Shown: one piece after another, positions 28,561 through 42,400 of the stretch
Layout: each line of letters opens with the position of its first letter
How positions within the stretch are numbered: the first letter of the stretch is position 1
NCBI GenBank assembly: GCA_035771165.1
Contig: JAWNZC010000324.1
Coordinates: forward strand, 906,001 to 970,000
DNA: 64,000 nt
Direction: 5' to 3'
From: Paragorgia papillata
Lineage: Eukaryota; Cnidaria; Anthozoa; Scleralcyonacea; Coralliidae
Notes under the pieces: generated by a model
The model's input: the letters and a program-made list of their open reading frames with translations, nothing else
Told to the model about the DNA's origin: nothing
Databases searched by the model: none
Made by a program: the position numbers and the translations under genes

Positions 28561-28727
28561 GAGGCTCCCTAGAGATGGGGCTTAGTTAACCAATATAGTG
28601 CACTAAAAGCAAAAACTGAAACAAAAGACAAGTACTTTGAAATATTGTTCTTTTGAAATGCTGGTTTTAATAAAAACTATGAGCTTAATCTGGCAAATCT
28701 GATCGTTTGTGGAAAACGAAAGAGGCT

Positions 28728-29232
28728 TAAAGGTGCAGTAAGACGCCAAAATTGTCTATCTTAATTTTGATTTTATTTAGAAGTGTTCTTAAAATAAAGA
28801 AGAATAGCCTCTTCGCTTGTTCAATTTCTCATCTTGCATGTTCCAAAGATATTTTGGGTTTAAAAAAATGCAAATAGGATACAGGTCTTATGACGTCATC
28901 TACTCCACTAATCACGTAAAAAAAGAATATCTACGGAAATGATAGGTAGATTGTGCTGAAATTTTGAAGCTGCTCTAATACGAATGATAGATTGCAATGT
29001 ACATGCACAGTTGTTTCTTGATATATTTCTCATTTGGGGAAGTTTGTTTGATCTGTGTGGAGTATATGACATAAGGCTTCTTATTTGCATGTTACAAAAA
29101 CCTGAATATCTCTGGACATGATGAGATATTGATTTAATAAGAACGCTATTCTTCCTCATACGGAAAGTACTTCTACCTAAAATCAAAATTGAATAGAAGA
29201 TTTTCCATCTTACTGCTTTTTTAATGAATGAG
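28728..29232. mobile_element. MITE-like element with AGTAAGA inverted ends
   Basis: The left end (AAGGTGCAGTAAGACGCC then CTTAATTTTGATTTTA) and the right end (AATCAAAATTGAATAGAAGA then TTCCATCTTACTGC) are diverged inverted copies. Non-coding. Confidence 0.5.
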
Positions 29233-29261
29233 TTTAAATTGAAAGGCAAATGTCATTAATT

Positions 29262-29745
29262 AAAAATCATTAATAATTCATAAGCAAAACATGGTGATTG
29301 TATGTGATAAAATTTTGCTCAAATTTTCTTCCTGATTTTTACGTACTGTTTAATAAACGAGCAGGAGTGTTTTATCAGATATAAAGACACGAGGCGCGCG
29401 AAGCCGAGTGTTTTTATATCTGATAAAACACGAACTGCTAGTTTATTGAACGGCTTCCAAAACGAACCACTTGGTAAGTTCATTGGCGTAGTAAGTTTGA
29501 AAAATAACCTTGTCTAAATCGAGAAAATCAAAGCCAAAGTTTGTGTAAATCAGGAGGTATCTTTATGACTTTATCACATATAAAGACACGATACGGTCAT
29601 GATTTTCTTTTGTGTTCTCATGAATTATTAATGAGTTTTTGAAGGCTTGTTTATAGACAACGTTAATTTAAAAAAAAATAAAAAATACACGCCTCGTGTT
29701 TTAAAGCTGATAAAACACTGCTGCTCGTGTTTTAAATATTACTCA
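29262..29745. repeat. Dispersed repeat family B, inverted pair
   Basis: ATTAATAATTCATAAGC at 29270 and the inverted GAATTATTAATGAG at 29622 bracket segments shared with 2465-2760. The synaptojanin 3' UTR should run into this repeat, ending below 29972. Confidence 0.6.
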
Positions 29746-29971
29746 AAAGTCTCTCAGTGAACTTTGGTGAATAAACTGTTCCAAATGTTCAGTTCAAAAT
29801 CCAATCTACTTGCAGAAGGGAACTGGGGAGTTATTTGAAAATTGTTGCTCTAAAGGGAGGGGGGGGGGGGGGGTTAATAGAGTTTTAACGGTATTGTAAC
29901 ACATGTAACGATAGGCTTGTGTATACAGCAAGAACTAACAAAACATATTGCCATTTGTTTTACCGAAGATA

Positions 29972-30481
29972 CTACCTCCGTCCTTTCCTTGGTGGAGGGA
30001 TTGGATGGTCCTCGTCATCTTTCAAGTCAATGCGTGGGGGGACAACAGGACACGATCCTGGACTGACAGAGAGGAATTCACTACCACTACTTGGCCCATC
30101 CGGCCTTGGAGGCAATTTAGGAGGTACTCGGCCGAACGACTCCGGAGGACTGTCTTTCGCCTCGATAGAATCGGACACGGTCGTCGATTCCACGTGATCG
30201 TCTTCCTTCACTGGTGTCTTTCGAGGGACTGGGACTGGACGTGTATTCGTGGAAGAAGTTCTGCTCAAAGGCACAGGTGAACCCGCAACCGAAGGCGAAA
30301 CAGACCCCTCTGCGGCGGCGAGGTCCTGTTGCTTGGGTAAATCTCCAGATTCGTCGTCGTGTTTCCGGACTGATAAATTATCCGAACTAGTCACTTGAAG
30401 AAGGGAATGGACATTTTTGGCATCCACATGAGTCACGTGCTTGACATCAAATGGCGTGCTGATGCTGATAGAAGTGGAGGT
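29972..30481 (-). CDS. SYNJ1: Synaptojanin last exon, proline-rich C-terminus
   Basis: Codes the last 169 residues, starting [20 protein letters not shown], with candidate SH3 ligands [20 protein letters not shown] and [11 protein letters not shown] just before TAG at 29972-29974. Acceptor TTTGCAG. Phase 0. Confidence 0.85.
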   Translation of the reverse strand, partial: TSTSISISTPFDVKHVTHVDAKNVHSLLQVTSSDNLSVRKHDDESGDLPKQQDLAAAEGSVSPSVAGSPVPLSRTSSTNTRPVPVPRKTPVKEDDHVESTTVSDSIEAKDSPPESFGRVPPKLPPRPDGPSSGSEFLSVSPGSCPVVPPRIDLKDDEDHPIPPPRKGRR

Positions 30482-33400
30482 CTGCAAATGAAACGATTAC
30501 AGTAAAAACCCACACAAAAGGAATTATTGGCATACCAATAAAGATTTTATTGCTTCCTGCACTTAAAATTTATAAATAGATAAAAGTAGATAAATGTGTC
30601 AGGGATCACATGGGTAATTTCCCCGGAATGTTTGTGATCACATGAATGTAATGCGCGGGAAAACGGATAGGAGTTCGCGGTATTTATCTGGTGTGGAATG
30701 CGAGATTGGTTCATTCTGCTCTGCAAGTTGGCTACAGCAGGATTAGAGAGTCTCTAGCTGAAATCAAGTTTTTAAACAAAGCTTTAACAGGTATCGTTCA
30801 ATTTATTGATCTATTTTAATTCTTTAATAATAATTATTGATTATAATGTCAGGGTCTGTTCCAAAAATTCTTGTTCTTGGCCATTCTTTTGTCCGCCGTT
30901 TACGTGAGAATTTAGACGCGCAATTTGACCCACGCGCGAGTACTAATTTTCATCTTCCCGAGTCGGGATATATTCAATTGCAGGGCACGGGTGGCCGAAC
31001 TGTGGATAAGATTATAAAACATGACCTACCGTTCGTCCAACAATATACGCCTGACATTTTAATTTTGGAAATTGGTACGAACGATTTATCGATTTACGCC
31101 CCAGAGGTTGTAGGCTCGAGGATTGATGATCTTGCGCGCCTTTTCCGCGACAAATATAATGTTCGCGTTGTGGGCGTTTGCCAAGTAATTAATCGTAATG
31201 TTCCCCATTCTCAGGCACCAGACCATGGCTTTAATGCCAAAGCCGCTCGTTTGCGTAAATACTTGTCTGTCGTGCTTTCTGATGAACCGGGTATTTTTCT
31301 TTGGGAACATCGGGACTTCTTTCGGCCAGATCGTGTTTTGCTATCTTATATGTTAGATGTGCTGTGAGAAATCAGGCCGATAGAGGTTCTTAACAGGTTC
31401 ATATTATAGGGAAAAACAATTGTTCCTGATGGTGTATTTCCTAATTGAGTACATGCATCTGGTTATATTAGTAGAAGAGTGCATTAATATAACACAACAC
31501 AATGTATCACACTAATTATTACTCGGGCTACCTGTGGTAGACCGAGTCTAGGTTTCGGTTCCGAGTCTGTTTCTGTTGGGGGGTTTTTAGGGAACACAAA
31601 ATTGCATTTTGGCACAATTTACTTCCGCTACAATTCATGCTTCCGGTGAGTTGTTAACCGTGTGACGGAGTGAGGCCGTGAGGCATGTTATAAGTCCTTT
31701 GCTCCAGCCTTTTGCTTTTGGAGTTGGACAAAAAGTTAAACAGCTTTGCCTTTTGATCAAGGTGTTCTTGCACGCTGTTGGTAGATTTCAAAAGTGACTG
31801 TCTGACTGCATGACTTTGTAGTTTAACAGTAATGTGGCTGACAACTCTCTTGATCGTAAATATGTTCACCCATGCACGTGTGAAGTATGCACTACATTCA
31901 CCCTTCGATCCAGGCTCCGCGTACTTGCCAGTACGTAGCCCGAGTGAACGCCTGATCCAGGCGTCTTGTTGCTATAAAGAAGCAAATGAACAATAGAATA
32001 CCACTATTTATGAAATGGTACTGGCATTGATTTAGTATTAATACTCTAATGTCTGTTTCCATTTGGACCGCTCAAAGGATGCTCTGTACGTGTGTGTTCT
32101 GAGCTTCAGTAATTTTTCGCATAAGAAACTGCTTCATATATTTGTCACGCTACATTCAACTATTTCCATATCAGTAATATTGTATTTGGGTTGGCAGGCA
32201 CTTTAAGAGTATCTGGCGTATAGCTAGCCTCTCTCGCAGCCGTGTCCAGTGTTCGGCCCCCCACCACCTACCACGTCTGCTCAAACGAGCGCCATATTCC
32301 ATTCCCTTTGTGTACATGGACCAATTAAATAACACCACTGTCGTGCTAAATATAAAAGCCGTCCTGGGCTAGTGTTAAGTGTAATTTGTTTAGTCGAAAG
32401 CTAATATTTTGACAAATTTAGCCTAGAACTTCACGAGATTTACGAAGAACATTCTTTTGACTTTGTTCTTGTTGCCTGTGCAAACAAATAAGCGTGAAAG
32501 TCAGTGTAAAGCGTAAAAACATAAGAGAATTTAAGGTTGTAAAGTGTACACAAAAGCTCAAAGGCGTTTAGTGTCTGAAGCGACTGCCCGAATTAGTTTA
32601 CTTGAAAGCTAATATTTCGCTTACTATAGCTCAGAGCTTTACAAAATTTATAGCCTGCGTAGCTGGCGGTATTAGGGAGTTCGGGCGTGGGCGGTAGGCG
32701 GGCAACGCGAAATACCGCCTAATCGAAAACCCAACCTCGTACCCAGGCTTTTCGCTCCCACCCTCGCGAACTCGTCGAGCGAAAACCACGATCGGAAATC
32801 GCATAGAAAATCGGCCACTCTCATGGGGCAGTTCGCAGGCCACGTGCGTGCTGGCTCAAATGAGTTGTCGGCCGAGCTTGATGAAATTTACTAAATTCTA
32901 AAGACTCTAAACACACACACACACACACGCAAAACAATAACAAGTGAACTGTCCACATATAACCAAAAACAAAATCAAGACAAAGAAAAAATCAATCAAA
33001 GTTATCTTTATTCACCCTCCATAGTTGATTGGGTTTGTTTTATGTCAACTCGTCACTCGTCAAGTATACTTTCCACGACTGATTCGAACTTTAAAACCGT
33101 TTTAAAGGCCAATTGGGTACACAAAACTGCCAAAAAAAAACGACTTCCTTTGGGGGTAGTTAACGGCCAACAAACAACGGATTTTAGTCATTTAACATGG
33201 AAGTTTACGATGCTAGATCGCACCTAGCAGATCGCACCTTGTTCTTCGTCTCATTTCCCCGTCATATTTGATTTCAAGTCAGTTCCTAGTATCCTCTTCA
33301 ACGGATCCATTATTTTCCTTTATCTTCCTAATTTTATCGTATGTACCCACATGTACCACAACGCTCCTTCGCTCCTCATTCATCTCGCGCCAGCCTCGCT

Positions 33401-36400
33401 TGGTCACGCGTGTATTGATGACGTTTACACGCAAGAAATTTGTTCTACGCATGCGTGACTAATCCAGGTCAGCCTGGATTAGGTCCCAGTCGACGGCCGC
33501 AATTTCCGATCGTGCCTGGCATTGGGCTGGTCACGTGCCTCCCAGAATCTGGCTGTACTAAGGGGAGGGGGGTTCGTTTACGCGTTCGTGTTTTGTTTTT
33601 ATCACGTCTGGATTCCGCTATCAAAAAGAGTATTTATACAAATGTTAATTTGAAGCCAAAGCAACCTGCTTAGAGGCTATTTTTAATCGAAGATATACTG
33701 CAGTCGCTGTATTGCCTACAGGATATGGGAAATCGCTGATTTACCAACTGCTTCCTTCCCTGCTCACTGAGAGAAATTTATACCTGCAGAGGCAATCATG
33801 TCGAAGCTCGTCAATCATTCCTTCTGGTGTTGTGCTCGTCGTTTCGCCGCTGAACTCGCTCATTGATGATCAGCTGAGGAAAATAAATTAGTGTAATGAA
33901 GTAACAGCTGCCGTTCTTAAGGTTATTAATCGAGAAGAGTCAGTAACTGGCGACCTAAGCGATATTTTTGCAGTGAGTTACATCGCAAATCGTGAGACAC
34001 AAGCGGCAGCACGAACGTGAAATTCCTTCACTGTAGAACTTTTTCGGTGTATTAAACTGTTTCGACATCAAGCCAGGTTAAATGATACGAAATGATATGT
34101 GATCTCGTGTCGCACCGAAACTATACCACAAGACAATACGTACTTACCATCCCCTCCCTAATAACGGTATTTTAACACCTCCCAGACTCTGGGGGGCACG
34201 TGACCAGTCCATGCCAGGGTTTTTTCTTGACGAGTTCGCGAGGGCGGGAACGAAAAGCCTGGGTACGAGGTTGCAGGAAAACCATGTGTTTTTGAATACT
34301 CTTCAAGGGAGAGACCACAAGTACAGAACATAATTCCAAATAGTGAAATAAATGTAGCGTGCTGCGTAGGCAGACTGTGTTGAAATAACAATCGAAATAT
34401 AGTAAGGAGTCTAACGTTTCGAGCGAAGGCCCTTCTCTCTTTCTCTCTGACGAAGGGCCTTCGCTCGAAACGTTAGACTCCTACGTTCTCTGTTTCGGCA
34501 GTATATCTAACCTTACTATATTTCTATTGTAATTAATTATTAAATTTCCCACATTTTCATCATCTCATGCTTCGCCAAAGCATACACGGTAAATATCATA
34601 CTTTTACCAAATCCAGTTGACAAAATTGCAATCACATCTCTACCAAGCAATAGATATTCAATTGCAATTCGTTGTTCACTCTTCAAAACGACGTGACGAC
34701 CGATAGCGCTTAAATGATTCAATACTTTCTCAATACATTCGCTTGAAATCAAAATCAATATTCTGACCAATCAGAATGCTCCTTCACCCAGCGGACGGAG
34801 ACCACTCAAAAACATATGGTTTTCCGGCAGGCGGTATTTCGCGTTGCCCGCCTACCGCCCGCGCCCGAACTCCCTAATATCGCCAGCTACGCAGGCTACA
34901 ACATTAACGAAGAATGGTAACATGAATATGTTCTTGCTGGTCGTATAAATAAATCTGTGCGAAAAGTCTTAAAAAAGCTAGAAGTGTCGGCGAAATGTAT
35001 CTAGTGGATAATAAATTTTAATGGGATGTCTGGCCATGTCTGGCTAGCATCCTCAATGTTATTCACCTTCATATTCCATGCAGTGGCGCTTTTAACTTTA
35101 TTTCATGTACATGTATTCATATCGCGATTCACAGCTACAACATCATCCTAATACCGGTGTTAAAATAGTCTGCGTGCAGTCTGCAGCAGACTAGTGTTGA
35201 AACGGTCAGTTCAACTGCCCAAGGTCAGAGATCAGCTCTCCAAATTTGGGAAGTCTGATCTCTGATTGGTCAATGAACGGAATGGAATGTGCCGCTCGTT
35301 TGAGCAGACGTGGTAGGTGGAGGGGGTCCGAACACTGGACACGGCTGCGAGGGAGGCTAGCGTATAGCTGAACTCTCAAAGTTTGCGATGGTAAGTTCGT
35401 TTTTGGAGAAATTTGGACTTCTTGATAACAATGCCTTACGACGTACGCATGCGGATGGATCATTGATGCTAAAATCTAATTCTTATATACGTAGTTGTCC
35501 ATCTGTGTACATCATAAGACAATGTTACCGAGAGCCCAAATTTGTCCAGACATGAAATGGCCATGGCTAACTTTGACAGTTCATATATACGTAGCTCAAT
35601 GGCAATTTGTCTCTATGCAAACATTCAAAGAATTTTAATCAAACCGGATGTTCTATTGCGTACGACTTTGCAACAGGCGGATTCAATCAGCAACTTGCAA
35701 ACGCTTTGTCACGATTGCTTGAAATATCGGTCTCAAACATCGAACAACACATTAACGTGATGCTGTACTTGAAGGTAATGGCTCTAACTGTATGTAGAAG
35801 CAATCGTGATAAAGCGTTTGCAAGTTGCTGATTGAATTCGCCAATCAAAATTGCAATGTTGCGTATCAATATTGCGAAGTCGTACGCAAGAGAACATCCG
35901 GTTTGACTATAAAAAATGTTCTCTTCACTAAACAACCCTGTGCAAATACAGTTACATACCTGTTGTTTCTTGTTTGCTTTCAAACTTCCTAACCGCTTTC
36001 GAAATGAAAGACTGTCAGCGTCTTTAATTTTACTTATCTTTTTATCCTCCTTCTCAGCTGGCTTTGCCATGGATGGCGGGGGAGGCCGACCTGGTTTTGG
36101 ACTACGTCGTCCATCGTCAACATGTTTCGACACATCATCGGACGAAGAACCCTCGTTGCTCTTGGGCCGCCGAGGTTTCGCCGGCGGCGAATCACTTGCT
36201 TCTATCGGGGAGACAACTTTGCTCCTATCGCCGGCGTAACTCACTGGTCTCCCGGGTCGAACTGGTGGTGGTTTCCTCGTGTTTGGTGGGCATTCCAATG
36301 AGCTCTTATCATTTCCAATCGTTTTAGATCTTTCTGGTTTATTTGGGACCGCAGGTAGACTGTTCCTTTCACTAAGATCACACGTCGTTTCGTTCATTTT

Positions 36401-39400
36401 CGATAAGTTTTGTTTCTGGCGTTGAGGTCGAGTGGGCTTTGGTTTCGTGACATTTGAAGTTGGGTTCTGTGTCAATGTGGGGCCACGCTCTGGTAACGGT
36501 GGTCTCGATCCTTGAGAAGGGGGAGCTTTTCGAGGAGGAGAAGGTTTTTCAGAAGGTTTTTGAGCAAGAGGAGGTTTGGGCCGAGAAGGAAGCACAGGCG
36601 CTACGCGTTGGGAGCATTCGCCATCGCCAGCTTCATCACTTTCGTCATCTTGTTCTTCCATAGCCTCGTCGTCGGACACGTCCTCTGGCGAGAAAATATT
36701 TATTGGTTCAAGCATAGGCACGATAGCCGAGTGTTCACCGCAGTCGTCGAGCAGTTCGGAAAGGGATCGAGGCTTGTTGGAAACAGTCGGCGTCATCGGA
36801 AGATAGCTGCTGCCAGTAACAAGATTGCCAACTGTTAAGTCCGTGTTGGACAATAAGGAGTCTGACTTAAGTCGAACGTTAATTTTTACTTGGTCCATCT
36901 TAAAACGCAAAGTCACGAGTCAAAGTTGGAGAAATGCAACTCCCATTAAAGTTCCTACGAAACGAAAATTAAGTCTGTCCTATTTGAAAAAACACTTAAA
37001 ATGACAGAGTAAGATCTTTTGCAGTTTTTCGTTTCCTTGCTTCGTTGTTAAGATATTTTAGCTGGCATTCGGAAGGTTGTGGGCTCTCTCCTCCGCAGAG
37101 GTTCTTTCGGAGATTTCGGGGATCGTCGGAGATGTGTCGGAATCGCCAGCTGGACATAAAGAGTGCGGGCGGAAAGCGGAAAAGAAAGAGAAAAAAGAAC
37201 CTCTGCCAGATTTCTGTCTCAATATGGCGGCATCAGGGGGGTATCAATAATTTTTGGAAATGTAGGTTGTGGAAAACATGTCAAATATAGCAGAAGGTTA
37301 CGTGACCATTGTTCATTGAATGTGTGGACAAATTAGGAAAGTTTGTTGTTTCAATATGAGATACACGTCGGGATGTATGCATGTTATCCTCTAGTCTCGT
37401 CAAATATATTAAACGGCAAAATTGAGTATATTTTGTCTTTTTCACAAAAAATTATAAACATGTGATACTCACTTACCAACAAATGTGTTACTAATATAGA
37501 CATGGATGGCTTAGTTGTCCCTGAATTAGCAAGTCCTGCAAGAAACCGACATCTTGTGCAAGAAACCGACAGAAATCTGGCAGACGTTGATTTTGATATT
37601 TTCCCGTTCCGGCGTTTCGCCCGCACTACTTATGTCCAGCAGGCGATTCCGACACATCTCCGACGATCCCCGAAATCTCCAATCTCCAAAAGAACCTCTG
37701 GGGAGGAGAGAGAGGGTTGTGGGTTCGAGTCCCGTCTGGAGCTCAGAATTTTTCTCTGAGTTTAACTTACGATAGCTTGTACAGCAAAAACAAACGAAAA
37801 AACCCTTTATATTTCAGTTTGTTTCGGATATGCAAATTAAGCATTTCGATGTCACATATGCATAATGACTTATCAGAGAAGGCATATATCCTTGCTATTA
37901 TCAAACATAATGACTTGACAATTCTACACGTTTGGTGCTGTGGGAAAAACACACCCACATGCTAATTCGAATTAATTTGGTTTGAAAAAATCAACCATAT
38001 ATAACTTTCACTGATTAGTCATTATGCACATGTGACGTCAAGATGTTTAATTTGCATATCAAACAAGCTGAAATATCTCAATAACGAAGCAAGGAAACGA
38101 AAAACTGCAAAATATGTTACGCTATCATTTTACATGATTTTTTTCAAATAAGACAGACTTAATTTTCGTTTCATAGGCACTTTAGCGTACCATTCACTTC
38201 GCTATATAATAAAACAAGTATATCATTCGCTTCGCTAAAAAATAGAATAGCCATGCCATATATTATATTAGTATAATTTAGTATTGTTTTCATGATTTCT
38301 GCATTTTGATTCGTCCATTGAGCGGTGATTCTGAGTCAACATTCACCGCCTAGCGCAGTGAATATCACATAACTAGAAATTGTTCGTCAAAAGGTGATTT
38401 GGAAAGGGGACTGGTACTTATTTTTGGAAGTGTGTTGAGTTTACTCGTTTCTGTCTCCTCTCGGGGTTCTCATTTTGGGGTATGCCATTTCAGAATTTGT
38501 CGGTTCGGTAGACTTGTTTTTACAGGCGCTGTCCGTAGTTTTTGGTGCAAACTATACTGAACTGACAAATTCATCACTGAGATGTTGTACACATCAAATA
38601 TCGTAAAAACAAAACTTTGTAAAGGTGAACAGGTATATGTTGGGTTTTTTTACAATTCGTTGAAGGTTGCAGTTTAGTTTTGCTCGTAGCGATGTTTTCG
38701 GAAACTGTTCATCGAGTTTGATGAAAATATTGAACATCGAAAACAAATTAATTGCATAAAAATTTGTACACATGCAGAAGTGTAAATACCAGAACAAATT
38801 TTTTAGCATTTGTTTGAATGTATATTTAAAAGTTCAGTTCCAAATTAAAATGTTTTGAAGTTATTCGCTCATGCATAAGACTGTTGCATGCCGACATCGT
38901 CTGCGCATAAACAAAATCGTGCACTGTAAAGATGAAAAAAAGTTGTTAAAAGTTTTTGTTTCAACTTTACTGTTCTTTCACCAGAATTTGAATTCGCGGC
39001 CCGGAAATATACACCGATAGCCACCTCGACTTCGGTGACTAATTACTAAATATACTAAGCAAATTACACATTGGCGAAGCACGTATAAATAAAAATATAT
39101 ATTACGCGAATCTTGCAAACGTGCAGGACCCATTACCTCTTCTTCGTTAAGTTGCAGTGCTTTCAAAGCCGATCTTCCATCATCGAATGTGATTAACATT
39201 TCTTCGTCAATAACCCTTAATAACAAAATTAAACCATTATTACCTCATAACACATGTCACCGACATTTCATTGTTCTAACAGACCGGTTAAATCATTTGT
39301 TCAACTGATTTACGGTTATCCCTCTTTTTTTAATAGAAAAGAGTGTGATAATCATTTATCACACCGTTTATCGCACAATAATGAATATTTTGATTTCCAA

Positions 39401-42400
39401 TATTTGAAAAAGTCATGAGATAAGATGGTTAACCAATGTTCACTCGTGTGATAAATAGTAGCGAGGTTAAGTTCGACTTCCGATGCGAGTACAAATACTG
39501 AATACGGTTCTGATCATGCGCAGTAGATCATTTAACGACGGCGTATGGGATTTCGGTAGTCAACACTTCCGAAGTAGACCAAATTATGGAAGTCAGTTTG
39601 ATGGGATGATGCAGACCGAATATGGGATCTGGTCCTCTCACAGTGCCGAGAGGGCATTACGGCTTTTTCCGGACCTCTCAGCAACCAATCAGCGTGCGCC
39701 GTTTGGCGTAATGACCCGAAAACAAGCCCAGCCATATAATAACAGGTGATAATTAATATAAATTCTAAGCTGAAGCTGCATTATCTAAACTCGAATGGGA
39801 ATCCTATTTCTTACGTGTCGAACGCAAAAAAAGATACACATAGATCATGAATATTACTTACCTAACAAGGACGACGTTCCCTATATCCTCTAGTTTAGAC
39901 AACAAAGCTTCAGGATTGATTTCATCGTCACCATTGCAGCTACTCACTATAATTGTCGGGTCAGCTGGACCCATCGCTTTCATGACATCATCATGAACAG
40001 AAGCTTCTTTTTCTTTATCAAGAAACTGGATTTCGATTTCGATTAGAGCCACAACTGGTCTATAATGTTAAAGAAACTTTTTTAGCTGCAAGATCTCCGG
40101 CAAGTTATTAAGGGCATGCAACGTAAACCTTTTTCTTCGTTATATCACGGATAGTAAAAAGACTGGATAGGAAACGAATAATCACGTGGGGCGTTTTGAG
40201 CTATTTGACTGGTCATATCGCATTTTACTCAGTTTTGCAATTTTCAACCAGGTTTCACTCAATGTTCTCAAACTCATTACTTTTCTCAAACTGAACCCGT
40301 TGAAAGTTGAGCAAAACGTCTCGGCTTCACAGCAACGGACCTTAATTATTTAACAGTTAACTGAACTATTTTGTCTCAACACAAGCGAAAATATTATTAA
40401 ACGATCCCAGCCACATTCTGATGAAAGTGAAGTTAGAAGACAGTCTGTTTACAGGCTAACCAGCTATCTGCAAATTAAAATTGGGCCAACCAGTCACAAA
40501 TTGTTGGGGCCCAGAACGTGCAGGTCGTCAGGGCCCACCGGGAAATCTCCCAGAAATTTCGTCTGTTCATACCTGTGATCCGATGTTTTAAGTTGTGCTG
40601 AGTGATAATACAACAATTTTCCACTGGACCAATTCACTTTATCTTCAGGAATGTGAAATGACTTTCTTCTGCCTAATAAAGAACCGAAAGTTTTATAAAG
40701 TAAGATAGGACAATGGGGCGGGGGGGGGGGCATTGATAAAAAGAGAGCCCATACATAAAAAATATTTCTGAAAATTGGATCTGGAAACGCTTCAAATGCT
40801 TATCTGCTCATTAATTTATGTAGTTCTATCAAAGTATAAATATTGGACACAACGATCACCCCAGAAAAACACTACAGATCAGAGTGCCGAAACGTTGGGT
40901 CATGAACAGTAACTTTTGTGTATATAACCCAAAAATTAAGTTTATCTTAGTCAAAAGAACTCTTGAAATAATATAAATTTATAGTTCTTTCATATTTCAC
41001 TTAGTTCTTGACATAAAGTGAAGTTCCCAAAGAAGCTGCCCCAGTTTTCCAAAAGGAGCGCCGCTCTTTAGTGCATGTCTCTTAATTTATTTTATTATAT
41101 GGCACAAGTTACTTCCGTTGAAATTGTGTGTTCTCATTGGCTGAGACGCATCACGTGCCGGTCGATAATTTTCCGTAATCGACCGGTCGATTACAGATTT
41201 TGGCAGACATGTTGTTTGCAACTAAACAATGAAAGAAAACCACAACAATTTTGTGAATTCAATAACCTGAGGACTAAATTATGTATGAGTGGGACGATGA
41301 GCAATCTGGCAGTGAGTTTTAGGATTCCGAAAGCGATGACAACAAGAGCAACAACATTGAAAACGATGAGTTTATGTCACAAATTCGAGGTCACACAAAA
41401 CTGACTAAAGTACGTATCATGACAAGGTATAAATGTAAGGTATGTTGTTTCAAAATGCCATATAATAAACTTCTTATTAACCTCGTCCGCTTGGTCATTA
41501 CGGAAAAATATCAGACCTCGGTCTTTATGTACAGACCTCGCCTTATGGGCTCGGTCTGTACTGTGAAGACCTCGGTCTGATATTTTTCCGTATAAATGAT
41601 CGCGCTCTCGGTTAATAAGAAGTTAATAATCCACAAATGATAATGGTCTTTAAGTAGAATACATCAAACGTGTATCTTTACAATCAAATTACTCCTAAGT
41701 ATTTTTCAATGTGGCCGTGTCGAGGCATATCAAAGGAGCTTTAAGCAGCCTACGACACAGTTCAGACCACGGACCCTTGCTAAGCCCTAGGTGTTGATTT
41801 TACGGAGGGAGGAAAACCGGAGAACCCGGCGAAAAACCCTCGGAGCACAGGAGAGACCAACGTAACTAAACTCTACTCACATGAGTCCCAAGCTCGAGAA
41901 CGGGGCTGTTCCCAGACGGTCACCCATCCAAGTACTAACCCCGTTCAACCGGGCTTAACTATTGGTGAGAGGCAGCGCCCTAACAGCACACGCCATCCGT
42001 GCTCTCCTAGACGTTGTCTAAACCAACCTAGAGTAGCCAATTGTTCCTTAGTGTCCTTGATATCCTCCTCATCCTCTTCATCCTCCGTGTCACTGCAAAG
42101 ATCCAGCAGTTGGTCACCATCGGCTGCATCCACTGCCAGTTCACCTGCTAAACCAGTGACCGTGACAAATTTCGACCTCGGTCGACGTCGTCGCCATAAC
42201 ACCCGGTCGGTCCACGCCGGTATTCGCATTTTTTCACTCGTGTCGTAGTCGTCGGAAAATGGATCGAACTTATATGTTGGCGCAAATGTTAATTTGCCTT
42301 CGTTGAACCCACGAAAACACTAAAAAGCAAAGTTGCACAAGCATTCGGTAATTCAATATTACTTTTCGTCTGTCCGGTGTAATGGTCTGCAGTATTCCTC

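Larger units (their letters stand above)
32650..34902. mobile_element. TIR element (2.25 kb) with two RecQ-like helicase fragments
   Basis: About 70-bp ends are near-perfect inverted copies: left AGCCTGCGTAGCTGGCGGTA through GGCGGGCAACGCGAAATACC, right the complement at 34822-34902. Imperfect flanks TACAAAATTTA and TACAACATTAA suggest a target duplication of about 8-10 bp. Other inverted segments inside (32728-32795 plus 33510-33550 against 34180-34290) show nested insertions. It carries helicase fragments at 33600-33891 (+) and 34551-34770 (-). Confidence 0.75.
40673..42027. other. Synaptojanin intron with short foldback and SINE
   Basis: Holds the foldback at 41468-41624 and the 5S-SINE at 41695-42010. 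The rest (40673-41467) is unique AT-rich sequence with no supported gene. Confidence 0.4.

Noticed and set aside
35687..35959. C-terminal extension of the synaptojanin proline-rich exon
   Set aside because: The open frame continues past the GTATGT donor into an inverted repeat; the phase-0 splice to the 30.5-kb exon gives the better protein end.
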